Below, piece by piece: positions 25,311 through 35,310 of a stretch of DNA of 35,471 bases (its first letter is position 1; every line of letters begins with the position of its first letter). Source of the DNA: Mongoliibacter sp. (GTDB lineage Bacteria; Bacteroidota; Bacteroidia; Cytophagales; Cyclobacteriaceae). The stretch is taken from positions 1 to 35,471 of the forward strand of contig NZ_REBN01000101.1 in NCBI RefSeq assembly GCF_007692705.1, written 5' to 3'. The notes below the pieces were generated by a model. It was not told where the DNA came from and ran no database searches. It worked only from the letters and a program-made list of their open reading frames with translations. The translations under genes and the position numbers were made by a program.

Positions 25311-26297
25311 ATGAAGAAACGGATAGCCCTGATTACCGGAGGATATACAGGAGAGCACGTAGTGTCTCTTAAAAGTGCAACTGTGGTCGAAAAAACCATA
25401 GACAAAGACCTGTATGATGTTTTTAAAATTCTCATTTATCCAAATGATTGGTATTATGAGACGGCGTCTGGAGAAAAATTCAAGGTAGACCTTAATGACT
25501 TCTCTTTAAATATTGAAGGACAAAAAATCACCTTTGACGGTATTTTCAACATCCTTCATGGTTCACCTGGTGAAGACGGAAAGATGGCAGGTTACTTTGA
25601 CATGTTGGGTTTGCCATACACCACCTGTGATGCGCTCACATCAGCTATTACCATGAATAAGGGCTATACAAAAGCCATTGTTAAGGATATTGAAGAACTC
25701 TACGTAGCAAGGTCTCTTCAGTTTTTTAAAAATTCAGAAGAAAATAGGGAGAAAATACTGAAGGAACTTCGCTTACCCTTATTTATCAAGCCTAACAGTG
25801 GTGGAAGTAGTATCGGGATGAGTAAGGTTAAAGACCCCAATGAACTGAATGAAGCCTTGGATAGGGCCTTTGCAGAGGATGCTCAGGTACTGGTGGAAGA
25901 GTTTGTTTCGGGAAGGGAGTTTTCAATTGGAGTTTACCATGCAAAAGGCACCACTACTGTTTTGCCTGCTACCGAGATTGTCAGCAGTAAAGAGTTTTTT
26001 GACTTTGAAGCCAAATATTCTCCCGGCGTCACCGAGGAAATCACCCCAGGAAGAATGAGCGATGAAGAAATAGCAAGGGTTAATCGCATCATTGAAAAAG
26101 TATATACCAAACTCAATTGCAAAGGGGCGGTAAGAATCGATTATTTCCTCGAACACGAAACTGGGAAATTCTACTTCATTGAGATCAATACCGTACCCGG
26201 TCAAACAGAAACCAGTTTGATTTCCCAGCAGGTCAGGGCTATTGGCATGGAAGTGAGGGAATTTTACACTGAGTTGATAGAGGAAATGTTTGTTTAA
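25311..26297 (+). CDS. ddl: D-alanine--D-alanine ligase
   Basis: A 328-aa ATP-grasp ligase that makes D-Ala-D-Ala for peptidoglycan. The N-terminal GGYTGEHVVSLKSA (11-24) is the family loop with unusual Y and G residues in place of the common GGxSAEHEVS. LHGSPGEDGKMAGYFDMLGLPYT (83-105), KPNSGGSSIGMSKV, and the C-terminal EINTVPGQTETSLI provide ATP, Mg and the second D-alanine contacts. Alternative substrates such as D-Ala-D-Ser cannot be excluded from sequence, but nothing points to them. Confidence 0.95.
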   Translation: MKKRIALITGGYTGEHVVSLKSATVVEKTIDKDLYDVFKILIYPNDWYYETASGEKFKVDLNDFSLNIEGQKITFDGIFNILHGSPGEDGKMAGYFDMLGLPYTTCDALTSAITMNKGYTKAIVKDIEELYVARSLQFFKNSEENREKILKELRLPLFIKPNSGGSSIGMSKVKDPNELNEALDRAFAEDAQVLVEEFVSGREFSIGVYHAKGTTTVLPATEIVSSKEFFDFEAKYSPGVTEEITPGRMSDEEIARVNRIIEKVYTKLNCKGAVRIDYFLEHETGKFYFIEINTVPGQTETSLISQQVRAIGMEVREFYTELIEEMFV

Positions 26298-26301
26298 AAA
26301 A

Positions 26302-26321
26302 AAAGCGGCCTAAGCCGCTTT
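26302..26321. terminator. Bidirectional terminator between ddl and metK
   Basis: AAAGCGGC-ctaa-GCCGCTTT is a perfect 8-bp stem with a 4-nt loop in the 32-nt convergent gap. A-rich on the left and T-rich on the right, it suits both strands. Confidence 0.85.
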
Positions 26322-26329
26322 CTGTTTAT

Positions 26330-27583
26330 TTAAAGCCCAAAGGCATTTTTAATTTTATCCACATAATCGAGTTTTTCCCAGGTGAATAGCTCCACATCAA
26401 AAGTGAGGGATTTTCCATCAGGGGTGGTAAAGGTTTTGGTCACCACTTCATTTTCCCTACCCATATGCCCATATGCTGCAGTTTCTTCATAAATAGGGTT
26501 TCTCAATTTCAACCTTTGCTCAATGGCATAAGGTCTCATGTCGAATAGCTCCTCTACTTTTTTGGCAATTTCTCCATCACTCATACTGACTTTGGAAGTA
26601 CCATAAGTATTGATATAAATACCCATTGGTTTGGCTACTCCGATAGCATAAGAAACCTGCACCAAGATCTCATCTGCAACACCTGCTGCCACCATGTTTT
26701 TGGCAATATGGCGCGTTGCATAAGCTGCAGAACGGTCCACCTTAGATGGATCCTTTCCTGAAAAGGCTCCTCCACCATGAGCGCCTTTTCCTCCATAGGT
26801 ATCTACTATGATTTTTCTGCCAGTTAGCCCTGTATCTCCATGCGGTCCACCGATGACGAATTTCCCAGTGGGGTTGATATGATAGATGATTTTGTCAGTA
26901 AATAATTTTTGAATCTCAGGTTTCAATTGAGCTTTGATTCTAGGAATCAAAATATTGATCATATCTTCTTTGATCTTTGCTAACATTGAAGATTCATCAT
27001 CAAAATCGTCATGCTGAGTGGAAACCACAATTGCTTCAATACGCTGCGGAACATTTTCATCAGAATATTCAATGGTCACCTGGGCTTTAGAGTCAGGTCT
27101 CAGGTATGTAATTTCTTTACTTTCCCTTCTCAATTGTGCCAATTCCTTCAGAATTCTGTGTGAAAGATCAAGTGCCAAAGGCATGTAGTTCTCTGTCTCT
27201 TTAGTAGCATAACCAAACATCATTCCTTGGTCGCCCGCACCCTGTTCTTCTGGATGGCTACGGTCTACACCTTGGTTGATATCAGGAGACTGCTCGTGTA
27301 TGGCAGAAAGTACGCCGCAGGAATTACCATCAAACATGTATTCTCCTTTGGTGTAGCCTATTTTATTGATCACATTTCGGGCAATTTGCTGTACATCCAG
27401 GTACGTATCTGAATTAACCTCTCCGGCGAGAAAAACCTGACCAGTAGTCACTAAAGTTTCACAAGCTACTTTGGATCTCGGATCAAAAGCCAAAAAGTTA
27501 TCAATCAATGCATCTGAGATCTGATCAGCTATTTTGTCCGGATGGCCTTCAGAGACTGATTCTGAAGTAAATAAATATGGCAT
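26330..27583 (-). CDS. metK: S-adenosylmethionine synthase
   Basis: A 417-aa enzyme that makes SAM from methionine and [18 protein letters not shown] (12-26), [15 protein letters not shown] and [22 protein letters not shown], with its glycine-rich P-loop-like segment, are MetK signatures. I see no SAM riboswitch in the 155 nt upstream. The mRNA may come from a promoter near 27610, where the match to the phylum consensus is imperfect. Confidence 0.98.
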   Translation of the reverse strand: MPYLFTSESVSEGHPDKIADQISDALIDNFLAFDPRSKVACETLVTTGQVFLAGEVNSDTYLDVQQIARNVINKIGYTKGEYMFDGNSCGVLSAIHEQSPDINQGVDRSHPEEQGAGDQGMMFGYATKETENYMPLALDLSHRILKELAQLRRESKEITYLRPDSKAQVTIEYSDENVPQRIEAIVVSTQHDDFDDESSMLAKIKEDMINILIPRIKAQLKPEIQKLFTDKIIYHINPTGKFVIGGPHGDTGLTGRKIIVDTYGGKGAHGGGAFSGKDPSKVDRSAAYATRHIAKNMVAAGVADEILVQVSYAIGVAKPMGIYINTYGTSKVSMSDGEIAKKVEELFDMRPYAIEQRLKLRNPIYEETAAYGHMGRENEVVTKTFTTPDGKSLTFDVELFTWEKLDYVDKIKNAFGL

Positions 27584-27706
27584 ATATACAAATATTTAAC
27601 TCGTTTTTAACAGGGCGTAAAATTAAGGTTTCACTTTGAAATAAAAAATCAAAGTTCCAAACAAGGTAATTCAAGTAGAATACATTTTACGCTGAAACAA
27701 ATCTCT

Positions 27707-27726
27707 GCTTCTAAGGTCTAAGAAGC
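27707..27726 (-). terminator. Weak hairpin after the Gfo/Idh gene
   Basis: GCTTCT pairs with AGAAGC over 6 bp around 8 nt, 12 nt past the stop of the oxidoreductase gene. The minus-strand tail AGAGATTTGTTT is only partly T-rich, so it may be a weak terminator upstream of metK. Confidence 0.4.
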
Positions 27727-27738
27727 TAGAATCACTGA

Positions 27739-28773
27739 TCATTTCTTAAAATAGATCCTTCTACCTTCTTGCTGACTTAGGAAAGCAGCTTCGATGATTT
27801 CCAATACTGCAATGGCTTGGTCAATGGTAACACGTAGTGTGTGTTTTTGTAAAATGGCTTCAGCAATATTTTGATAGAAAATCCTGTAATCTCCTCTTTC
27901 GGTTTCATAACTCATAGAAGTATTTTCCAAATGCAGCATCCCCCAAGATTCTGAATCTTCCAAACCCCAATTGGGTCCTTCTGGCAACTCCCCAGCTTTA
28001 AAAGCCTTTTCCTGTACATCAAGTCCATACTTCACAAAAGATCCTTTTTCACCCAATAGTAGAAATTTAGGAAGTGGGGCTTTAACCAATACACTTGCCG
28101 TCAGCCTGACTTTGATACTTCCAAACCTCAAACTTATGTCGAAAAAATCATCTGCAATAGCTCCTGTACGCTGCTTTAGAATTTCGGCGTATACCCAATC
28201 TGGCTTTCCAAATAGCATCACAGCCTGGTCTATCAGGTGAGTTCCCAAATCATAGGTAATGCCATTTCCGGGAACATCTTCTTCTCTCCAGTTTTCTGCT
28301 AATGAAGGCCTAAACCTATCAAAATGGGACTCAAAATGAACTAACCTCCCCAATACATTCTCTGCTAGGAGTTTTTGAATGGTACGGATATCCCCATCCC
28401 ATCTTCTATTTTGGAATACTGAAAGCACTACACCTTTTTCTTCAGCAATTCGCTTAAGTTCTCTTGCCTCCAAAGAATGAATGGTCACTGGTTTGTCAAC
28501 CACTACATGTTTTCCAGCCTCCAATGCCATTTTAGCCTGAGGAAAATGGAATTCGTTGGGCGTAACAATCACAATAAGATCAGCGGCATCTGCTTCCAAT
28601 AGGGCCTCCAAGCTTCTGAAAATAGCCACTTCCGGATATTTTTCCTTTGACTTTTCCTGCCTGCGCTCCACTACCGCTACCAATTCCAAATCAGGACAGA
28701 CCGTAATCAAAGGGGCATGCATTTTTTCACCTACTGATCCATAACCCACCAGTGCTGTTCTTATTTTTTCCAT
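27739..28773 (-). CDS. Gfo/Idh/MocA-family NAD(P)-dependent oxidoreductase
   Basis: A 344-aa dehydrogenase. The Rossmann part opens with ALVGYGSVGEKMHAPL (7-22), and VVVDKPVTIH (90-99) holds the conserved lysine Lys94 of the family. FQNRRWDGDI and GTHLIDQA in the C-terminal alpha/beta domain line the active site. Family members oxidise sugars, inositols or biliverdin; the substrate here is not known. It sits 12 nt after the SlyD gene on the same strand, so the two are likely one operon. Confidence 0.92.
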   Translation of the reverse strand: MEKIRTALVGYGSVGEKMHAPLITVCPDLELVAVVERRQEKSKEKYPEVAIFRSLEALLEADAADLIVIVTPNEFHFPQAKMALEAGKHVVVDKPVTIHSLEARELKRIAEEKGVVLSVFQNRRWDGDIRTIQKLLAENVLGRLVHFESHFDRFRPSLAENWREEDVPGNGITYDLGTHLIDQAVMLFGKPDWVYAEILKQRTGAIADDFFDISLRFGSIKVRLTASVLVKAPLPKFLLLGEKGSFVKYGLDVQEKAFKAGELPEGPNWGLEDSESWGMLHLENTSMSYETERGDYRIFYQNIAEAILQKHTLRVTIDQAIAVLEIIEAAFLSQQEGRRIYFKK

Positions 28774-28785
28774 ATTTTCAAAAAT

Positions 28786-29316
28786 TTAATGTTGATGTCC
28801 TCCCGGACCATGCACATGACCATGTTCTATTTCTTCAGGATCTGCATCCCTTATTGCGACAATTTCTCCTTTGAAAAGCAAGTCAAATCCTGCAAGGGGA
28901 GGGTTGAAATCCATGTGGACCCCCTTGTAGTCAACTTTCAAAATCTCTCCTCGGTAATGTTGTCCCTCATCATCCTGCATTGGAATTACATTTCCAATTT
29001 TCAGCAAGTCCTTTTGCTTTTTACCATCTTCTTTGAATTTAGACTTGGCTATGATTACTTTTTTTGTTTCATCATAATCCCCATAGCCATTTTCAAAATC
29101 AATAAAGATCTCAAATTTATAGCCTACTTCCCTACCTTCTAAGGCTGCTTCCATCATGGGAAAAACCTGTCCTGCCCCAAAAAGGAAATAAAAAGGTTCC
29201 TCTTTTGGAACACTTTCGAAAAACTCCATTCCGGCTTCTCCATCATCTACAAATAGCTCATAACTGAGACCTACTACTTTGTTCTTTTCAATTTTCATTT
29301 GCTTGCTGATTGACAT
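28786..29316 (-). CDS. FKBP-type peptidyl-prolyl isomerase, SlyD-like
   Basis: A 176-aa prolyl isomerase/chaperone of the SlyD group. Residues 8-70 form the split FKBP domain (YELFVDDGEAGMEFFES, FYFLFGAGQVFPMMEAALEGREVG), residues about 75-125 form the insert-in-flap chaperone domain, and VDFNPPLAGFDLLFKGEIVAI-type sequence completes the fold. The His-rich tail GHVHGPGGHQH can bind nickel or other metals. An alternative start is ATG 29298. It is divergent from uvrA. Confidence 0.9.
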   Translation of the reverse strand: MSISKQMKIEKNKVVGLSYELFVDDGEAGMEFFESVPKEEPFYFLFGAGQVFPMMEAALEGREVGYKFEIFIDFENGYGDYDETKKVIIAKSKFKEDGKKQKDLLKIGNVIPMQDDEGQHYRGEILKVDYKGVHMDFNPPLAGFDLLFKGEIVAIRDADPEEIEHGHVHGPGGHQH

Positions 29317-29454
29317 TCTTTCCCAAAGAAAATAAAATCAATTGGGAATTCAGCCCATATCTACTGATTTGCCATTTTTTTTCTTTTGAGGAAAAAGGAC
29401 AGCTTGATTAGGGTTAAACTTTCCAACAAATTACCAATTGAACGGTTGTTTGGG

Positions 29455-29462
29455 TAACTTTG
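29455..29462 (+). promoter_or_regulatory. -7 promoter element of uvrA
   Basis: TAACTTTG matches TAnnTTTG and ends 6 nt before the ATG at 29469, so the uvrA mRNA would be leaderless or nearly so. No typical -33 TTTG is seen at 19-21 bp. Confidence 0.5.
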
Positions 29463-29468
29463 CCGTTT

Positions 29469-32285
29469 ATGAGTTTAAGCACTTCCGTACCGTCCGCGTC
29501 AATAGACACCCTTGATCCCAAGGAATATATCATTATTAAAAATGCCCGCGTCAATAACCTCAAAAGCCTGAGTGTCGCCATACCTCGAAACAAGTTTGTG
29601 GTCATCACTGGCCTTTCTGGTTCTGGAAAGTCCTCCTTGGCTTTTGACACCTTGTTTGCAGAAGGGCAAAGGATGTATGTTGAAAGCCTCAGTTCTTATG
29701 CCAGGCAGTTTTTGGGTAGGATGGAAAAACCCGAGGTAGAGTACATCAGAGGAGTATCACCTGCCATTGCGATACAACAAAAAGTCAGCACGAAAAACCC
29801 CAGATCCACGGTAGGTACAACGACTGAAATTTACGATTACCTCAAGCTACTCTTTTCAAGGATTGGGAAAACAATCTCACCTGTAAGTGGAGATGAGGTC
29901 AAGCACCACACCGTTACAGATGTAGTAGATTATATACATACTTTCGAAGAGGGAGACCGTGTAATGATATCTTGCCCTTTGCACCTGCAAAATGACAGGA
30001 ATATGAAGCAGGAACTGGAACTGCTCCTTCAAAAAGGGTTTACACGTGTTTTAATCAATAGTGAAGCATATTTTGTAGAAGACCTTTTAGCGGAAAAGAA
30101 ACTCCCCAAAGGTGAATTTGAAATCCTGATTGACCGGGCAAGTGTACAAAAAGAAGACGAAGACAATCAGTTTCGGATATCTGATTCGGTACAGACAGCC
30201 TTTTTTGAGGGGCATGGAGAATGTACTGTTTTAATCCCTGATAAGACTAAGAGGACATTTTCCGATCGTTTTGAACTTGATGGAATGAGCTTTGAACTGC
30301 CAACTGTCAATTTTTTCAGCTTCAACAATCCATATGGAGCTTGCAGGACCTGTGAAGGATTCGGATCTGTATTGGGCCTTGACCCTGACTTGGTGATCCC
30401 CGATAAAAGCTTGTCGGTCTACGAGGGTGCTATTGCTCCTTGGAGGGGAGAATCTTCCGGTAAGTGGCTGGAGCCATTGGTTAAAAAAGGCATTTACTTT
30501 GATTTCCCAATCCACAGGGCTTATGAAGATCTTTCTGATGCCGAAAAAGAATTGATTTGGACTGGGAATGAATACTTCGGAGGACTGAATGCCTTTTTTA
30601 AAGAAATTGAATCCAAAACACATAAAATACAATACAGGGTAATGCTGTCCAGGTTTAGGGGAAGGACTACCTGCCCTGACTGTAAAGGTACCCGATTGAG
30701 AAAAGACGCGTCATTTGTCAAGATATCCGGAAAATCCATCACTGATATTGTCCTGATGCCTATAGACAAGGCTTTGGCATTTTTTGAGCAACTGGAGCTA
30801 GATGCATCAGATCAGAAAGTGGCAAACCGCTTATTGAAAGAAATCCTCAACAGGTTAGAGTATATAGACAAGGTAGGATTGGGTTACCTCTCACTGAATA
30901 GGCTGACCTCATCCCTCTCTGGAGGGGAATTTCAGAGAATCAAACTCGCCACTTCACTGGGATCTGCATTGGTAGGCTCTATGTATATACTTGATGAGCC
31001 CAGTATAGGGTTACACCCAAGGGATTCTGACAGGTTGATCGAAGTTCTAAAAACTTTAAGGGATCTAGGCAATACGGTCATCGTAGTAGAGCATGAAGAA
31101 AAAATCATGAAAGCGGCTGATCAGATCATTGACATTGGACCTGATGCCGGAGTATTGGGAGGAGAGTTGGTTTTTCAAGGGGACTTGAACGAATTGATTC
31201 TGAATGGAAAAAGCTATACTGCAAAATACCTGAAAGGGGAAGAAAAGATTCAGGTTAAAGATAAAAACAGGAAGTGGAAAGACAGCATCATGGTCAAAGG
31301 TGCCAGAGAAAACAATTTGAAGAACCTGAGTGTGAGATTTCCACTACACACCTTGACAGTGGTAACAGGTGTAAGTGGCTCTGGAAAATCTACCTTGATC
31401 AAAAAAGTGCTTTACCCTGCTTTGGGTAAAACATTGGGAACAGTAATAGATGAGTCTGGAAAATTTGATAAGATTGATGGAGACTTTAAGTCTGTCTCCC
31501 AGGTGGAATTTGTAGACCAAAACCCCATTGGAAAATCATCACGTTCCAATCCGGTCACCTATGTCAAGGCATACGATGCCATCCGTGCGCTCTATGCAGA
31601 TCAGTCTATATCCAAGCAAAGAGGATACAAGCCAGCATTTTTCAGCTTCAACGTAGATGGAGGAAGGTGCGAATCCTGTCAAGGTGAAGGAACGGTAACC
31701 GTAGAGATGCAATTTATGGCTGACATCCATCTGACTTGCGAATCCTGTAAGGGCAAGCGTTTCAAAAATGAAATCCTAGACGTCAAATATAAAGATAAGG
31801 ACATTTCTGATGTCCTGGGTATGACCATTGATGAAGCCATGGAATTTTTTAAAGGCAAGACACAAATCATCAACAAACTGCAACCGCTTCAGGAAGTAGG
31901 TTTGGGATATATAGGCATGGGACAGTCTTCCAATACACTTTCAGGTGGAGAAGCACAAAGGGTGAAACTTGCCTCTTTCTTAGGTAAAGGGGGAGCCAAA
32001 GCTGGAGATCACATTCTTTTTATTTTTGATGAACCCACTACAGGGCTTCATTTCCATGATATCCGTAAGCTCCTGCATAGCATCAATGCACTGATCGAAC
32101 AAGGTCATTCAGTAATTATTATTGAACACAACACAGAAGTTATCAAAGCGGCAGACTGGGTGATAGATTTGGGTCCTGAAGGTGGAGAAACTGGAGGAAA
32201 TATTACCTTTGAGGGTACACCTGAGGCGCTGATGGAAGTAAAAGACAACTACACTGCCAAATACCTTAGGGAGAGTTTTCAATAA
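29469..32285 (+). CDS. uvrA: UvrA, excinuclease ABC subunit A
   Basis: A 938-aa DNA-damage sensor with two ABC ATPase modules that loads UvrB at lesions. I use ATG 29469; the frame runs a little further to a TTG at 29460. Walker A boxes GLSGSGKS (48-55) and GVSGSGKS (634-641), [12 protein letters not shown] and [12 protein letters not shown] signatures, and [11 protein letters not shown] are present. Zinc-finger cysteine pairs occur near 291 (CRTC), 401 (CPDC), 734 (CESC) and 757 (CESC). Length is normal. Its partner uvrB is at 5376-7409. Confidence 0.98.
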   Translation: MSLSTSVPSASIDTLDPKEYIIIKNARVNNLKSLSVAIPRNKFVVITGLSGSGKSSLAFDTLFAEGQRMYVESLSSYARQFLGRMEKPEVEYIRGVSPAIAIQQKVSTKNPRSTVGTTTEIYDYLKLLFSRIGKTISPVSGDEVKHHTVTDVVDYIHTFEEGDRVMISCPLHLQNDRNMKQELELLLQKGFTRVLINSEAYFVEDLLAEKKLPKGEFEILIDRASVQKEDEDNQFRISDSVQTAFFEGHGECTVLIPDKTKRTFSDRFELDGMSFELPTVNFFSFNNPYGACRTCEGFGSVLGLDPDLVIPDKSLSVYEGAIAPWRGESSGKWLEPLVKKGIYFDFPIHRAYEDLSDAEKELIWTGNEYFGGLNAFFKEIESKTHKIQYRVMLSRFRGRTTCPDCKGTRLRKDASFVKISGKSITDIVLMPIDKALAFFEQLELDASDQKVANRLLKEILNRLEYIDKVGLGYLSLNRLTSSLSGGEFQRIKLATSLGSALVGSMYILDEPSIGLHPRDSDRLIEVLKTLRDLGNTVIVVEHEEKIMKAADQIIDIGPDAGVLGGELVFQGDLNELILNGKSYTAKYLKGEEKIQVKDKNRKWKDSIMVKGARENNLKNLSVRFPLHTLTVVTGVSGSGKSTLIKKVLYPALGKTLGTVIDESGKFDKIDGDFKSVSQVEFVDQNPIGKSSRSNPVTYVKAYDAIRALYADQSISKQRGYKPAFFSFNVDGGRCESCQGEGTVTVEMQFMADIHLTCESCKGKRFKNEILDVKYKDKDISDVLGMTIDEAMEFFKGKTQIINKLQPLQEVGLGYIGMGQSSNTLSGGEAQRVKLASFLGKGGAKAGDHILFIFDEPTTGLHFHDIRKLLHSINALIEQGHSVIIIEHNTEVIKAADWVIDLGPEGGETGGNITFEGTPEALMEVKDNYTAKYLRESFQ

Positions 32286-32308
32286 TTTCGCTTTCAAACC
32301 CAAGCAGT

Positions 32309-32911
32309 ATGGACATACAATACCCTCTTGAACTGGCAGGTACTTTGGTCTTTGCCATATCGGGAGCTTTGGCCGTAAGAGATCGTGAGCACGATCTTTT
32401 CGGTGCAGGTTTTACAGGATTTATCACAGCAATTGGAGGTGGTAGCTTAAGAGATATTCTGTTAGGCGCGTATCCTTTGGTTTGGATTGGTGATGTCAAC
32501 GTGCTTTATGCCATTTTTTTGGGCATTCTATTGGCATTTATTTTTCCTACTGCCCTCTTAAAACTGAGAAAAACCATGTTCCTTTTTGATACTTTGGGAA
32601 TAGGTTTTTTTACTGTGCTCGGTGTGGAAAAAGCACTTAGCCTGGGTGTAAGACCAGAAATCGCTGCTATTATGGGAATGTTTTCTGCAGTAATGGGAGG
32701 AGTGATAAGAGATACACTCACCAATGAGATTCCAATCCTATTCAGAAAAGAAGTATATGCCTCTGCCTGTCTGGCAGGAGCAATTCTATATTTAGTGCTC
32801 AATTATTTTGGTATTGCCAGAGACTACAATATGCTCATTTCCATTTCTGTGGTCATCAGTATCAGATTGATCGCAGTGAAATATAAATTGAGTCTCCCAA
32901 GACTGGATTGA
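32309..32911 (+). CDS. Trimeric intracellular cation (TRIC)-family channel
   Basis: A 200-aa membrane protein with seven hydrophobic helices in an inverted repeat. FAISGALAVRDREHDLFGAGFTGFITAIGGGSLRDILLG (12-50) and, in the second half, VLGVEKALSLGVRPEIAAIMGMFSAVMGGVIRDTLT, share the GGGxxRD and GGVIRD motifs of the YicG/TRIC (UPF0126) family. Crystal structures of such proteins show K+ or Na+ channels, so a cation role is inferred. It lies 23 nt after uvrA. Confidence 0.92.
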   Translation: MDIQYPLELAGTLVFAISGALAVRDREHDLFGAGFTGFITAIGGGSLRDILLGAYPLVWIGDVNVLYAIFLGILLAFIFPTALLKLRKTMFLFDTLGIGFFTVLGVEKALSLGVRPEIAAIMGMFSAVMGGVIRDTLTNEIPILFRKEVYASACLAGAILYLVLNYFGIARDYNMLISISVVISIRLIAVKYKLSLPRLD

Positions 32912-32992
32912 ACCAACAGTTGACAAATAGCATTGACAGATCGACAACAATTAACCGCTTAAACCATAATTTAAAATGACTGCCAATATGAT

Positions 32993-33024
32993 TTTTAATC
33001 AATTGGATAATCCATCGATTAAAA
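32993..33024. promoter_or_regulatory. Composite palindrome overlapping the glyA promoter
   Basis: TTTTAATC (32993-33000) mirrors GATTAAAA (33017-33024), and inside it TGGAT-a-ATCCA (33004-33014) is a second inverted repeat on the same axis. The palindrome covers the -33 element and ends at the -7 element, an ideal repressor site. The regulator is unknown. Confidence 0.6.
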
Positions 33025-33033
33025 CTAATTTTG
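33003..33033 (+). promoter_or_regulatory. Promoter of the small ORF-glyA unit
   Basis: TTG (33003-33005) and TAATTTTG (33026-33033) are 20 bp apart, matching the -33/-7 pattern of the phylum's main sigma factor. Transcription would begin near 33038, about 16 nt before the small ORF and 128 nt before glyA. Confidence 0.65.
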
Positions 33034-33054
33034 AGCACCTAATCAAAATCCGTG

Positions 33055-33156
33055 ATGAAATCGAGCGAAAGGCAAAACCTCACTAGCTGTGATTATTATC
33101 TGAGACACGAGATTCTCCCGGAAATCGGAATAGGCTATGTGGCCACTGAAGAATAA
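33055..33156 (+). CDS. Small ORF (33 aa) upstream of glyA
   Basis: An unbroken 33-codon ORF begins at ATG 33055 (in-frame GTG at 33052) and ends 10 nt before glyA. It fits neatly between the promoter and glyA: about 16 nt of leader, then the ORF. The product has a charged start [19 protein letters not shown] and an ILPEIGIGY segment, with no membrane span or signal. It has several Ser codons but no long regulatory codon run. It may be a leader peptide or a small protein, or a chance frame. Confidence 0.45.
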   Translation: MKSSERQNLTSCDYYLRHEILPEIGIGYVATEE

Positions 33157-33166
33157 TATTAAACAC

Positions 33167-34435
33167 ATGAAAAGAGACCAAGTCATTTTTGACCTTATCG
33201 CCAAAGAAGAAAACCGACAAAAAACCGGGATAGAACTGATCGCATCAGAAAACTTTACCAGCAAGCAAGTAATGGAGGCAGCAGGTTCCGTGCTGACCAA
33301 TAAATATGCTGAAGGACTTCCCAATAAGAGGTATTATGGAGGGTGTGAAGTTGTAGATAAAATCGAACAACTTGCCATTGACAGGGCAAAAGAGCTTTTT
33401 GGAGCCAATTGGGCCAATGTACAGCCACACTCTGGCGCACAAGCCAATGCCGCTGTATTTTTGGCTTGCTTGAATGCCGGTGATCCGATTTTAGGTTTCG
33501 ACCTTTCTCACGGTGGTCACTTGACGCATGGTAGCCCGGTAAACTTTTCCGGCAAACTTTATCAGCCTCATTTTTATGGTGTTGAAGAAGAAACAGGTGT
33601 CATCGATTATGACAAGGTGGAGGCCAAGGCACTTGAGGTGAAACCAAAGCTCTTAATATGTGGTGCTTCTGCCTACAGTCGGGATTGGGATTACGAAAGA
33701 CTAAGGGATATCGCGGATCAGGTTGGCGCCATTCTGTTGGCTGATATTTCCCATCCTTCAGGACTGATTGCGAAAGGATTATTAAATGACCCCTTGGAAT
33801 ATTGTCACGTAGTCACCACCACAACACATAAAACCCTTAGAGGTCCAAGAGGTGGTTTGATCCTCATGAGAGAAGACTTTGACAATCCATTTGGACTGAA
33901 AACTCCAAAAGGAGAACTCAGAAAAATGTCTTCCTTACTGGACTCAGGAGTTTTCCCTGGAACACAAGGAGGGCCTTTGGAGCACATCATTGCAGCAAAA
34001 GCAATCGCGTTTCAAGAAGCACTTTCAGATGAGTACATGGAATATGTGCTCAAGGTGAAGAATAATGCTTCTGTAATGGCAGAAGGCTTTGTGGATTTGG
34101 GTTACAAGCTGATTTCAGGTGGAACTGACAACCATTTGATGTTGATCGACTTGAGAAATAAAGATATCACAGGAAAAGTAGCTGAAGAAACTTTGGGTAA
34201 AGTTGATATCACTATCAATAAAAATATGGTCCCTTTTGACACCCGATCACCATTTGTGACTTCAGGTATGAGAATAGGAACCGCTGCAGTTACTACCCGA
34301 GGCCTTGATGAAAATGACATGAAAAAAATTGTCAAGCTGATAGACCGTGCCTTAACCAACCACGATAATGAATCCGAGTTGGCTAAAATCAAAAATGAAG
34401 TGAACGAATGGATGGTTCAGTTTCCATTGTACTAA
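33167..34435 (+). CDS. glyA: Serine hydroxymethyltransferase
   Basis: A 422-aa PLP enzyme that interconverts serine and glycine with tetrahydrofolate, the main source of one-carbon units. ATG 33167 ([18 protein letters not shown]) is the natural start; a frame extension upstream is not family-like. [30 protein letters not shown], and [11 protein letters not shown] with the PLP lysine Lys222 are characteristic. The [12 protein letters not shown] loop is typical of Bacteroidota enzymes. tatC follows after 14 nt. Confidence 0.97.
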   Translation: MKRDQVIFDLIAKEENRQKTGIELIASENFTSKQVMEAAGSVLTNKYAEGLPNKRYYGGCEVVDKIEQLAIDRAKELFGANWANVQPHSGAQANAAVFLACLNAGDPILGFDLSHGGHLTHGSPVNFSGKLYQPHFYGVEEETGVIDYDKVEAKALEVKPKLLICGASAYSRDWDYERLRDIADQVGAILLADISHPSGLIAKGLLNDPLEYCHVVTTTTHKTLRGPRGGLILMREDFDNPFGLKTPKGELRKMSSLLDSGVFPGTQGGPLEHIIAAKAIAFQEALSDEYMEYVLKVKNNASVMAEGFVDLGYKLISGGTDNHLMLIDLRNKDITGKVAEETLGKVDITINKNMVPFDTRSPFVTSGMRIGTAAVTTRGLDENDMKKIVKLIDRALTNHDNESELAKIKNEVNEWMVQFPLY

Positions 34436-34449
34436 TATTTCCTTAAAAC

Positions 34450-35310
34450 GTGGCCTTAGATCAGTATAGAGAAGAAGAGGAAGAAGAAGGCATGTCCTTT
34501 TTAGACCATTTGGAGCAGTTGCGTTGGCATCTGCTACGGTCAGTTGCAGCAATTTTGGTATTTACAGTTGCGGCCTTTCTTGCCAAAAGCATCGTATTCG
34601 GACAAGTAATTCTTGGCCCTTCGCGAGTGGATTTTGTCACTTACAGAGTGTTGTGCCAAATTGCGGAAGCCTTGTCTACACCCGTATTATGCATTGATAC
34701 CTTACCTTTTACCATTCAGAGTCGGCAGATGACAGGACAGTTTTCCATGCACCTGACTTCCTCCTTGGTGGTAGGACTGATAGCATCATTTCCTTACCTT
34801 TTTTGGGAAACTTGGAAATTCATCAGCCCAGGTTTATACTCCACGGAAAGGCAAGCAGCAAGAGGCGCGGTCTTCTTTGTCAGCCTTTTGTTTTTCATGG
34901 GTGCTGCATTCGGATACTTTATCCTTTCGCCACTTTCAATCAATTTCTTATCCAACTACCAATTGGATCCGAGTATCCTGAATGAATTTGATATCACATC
35001 TTACGTTACCACCTTGTCTATGCTGGTTTTGGCATCCGCCATTATGTTCCAGCTTCCTGTGGTGATATACTTCCTTTCCATGTCAGGCCTTGTCACTGCG
35101 GCTATGTTGAAAGCTTACAGAAGGCATGCTATTGTTTCTATTCTGGTTTTGGCAGCGGTGATAACCCCACCTGATGTCATTTCCCAGATACTGATCGCCA
35201 TGCCTATTTTGGTATTGTATGAGGCAGGAATACAAATTGCCAAAAGGTTGGAGAGAAAGAAAGCAAAAAAAGAACTTGAAGATAAACTCAAATATCAAGA
35301 TAATGACTAG
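34450..35310 (+). CDS. tatC: Sec-independent protein translocase TatC
   Basis: A 286-aa core of the twin-arginine export machinery with six helices. I keep GTG 34450, whose acidic start (DQYREEEEEEG) leads into MSFLDHLEQLRWHL (15-28), the conserved cytoplasmic signal-binding segment; ATG 34492 is an alternative. The first periplasmic loop (about 52-95) is extended and carries two cysteines, Cys69 and Cys81, a candidate disulfide. SPGLYSTERQAA and AVITPPDVISQ are TatC-typical. It overlaps rpiB by 8 nt; tatA/B are not in the window. Confidence 0.93.
   Translation: MALDQYREEEEEEGMSFLDHLEQLRWHLLRSVAAILVFTVAAFLAKSIVFGQVILGPSRVDFVTYRVLCQIAEALSTPVLCIDTLPFTIQSRQMTGQFSMHLTSSLVVGLIASFPYLFWETWKFISPGLYSTERQAARGAVFFVSLLFFMGAAFGYFILSPLSINFLSNYQLDPSILNEFDITSYVTTLSMLVLASAIMFQLPVVIYFLSMSGLVTAAMLKAYRRHAIVSILVLAAVITPPDVISQILIAMPILVLYEAGIQIAKRLERKKAKKELEDKLKYQDND

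Noticed and set aside
27584-27738. A SAM riboswitch upstream of metK
   Set aside because: No SAM-I/II/III core motifs or paired stems are visible; only a weak hairpin of the upstream gene.
33040-33150. A cobalamin riboswitch, suggested by GCCACTG at 33142-33148
   Set aside because: The rest of the B12 box and core (GGTG...TCC pattern) is absent, and the stretch reads as an ORF instead.
33043-33324. A 93-aa minus-strand ORF at the start of glyA
   Set aside because: It is antisense to the conserved glyA coding sequence and has no family features or promoter.
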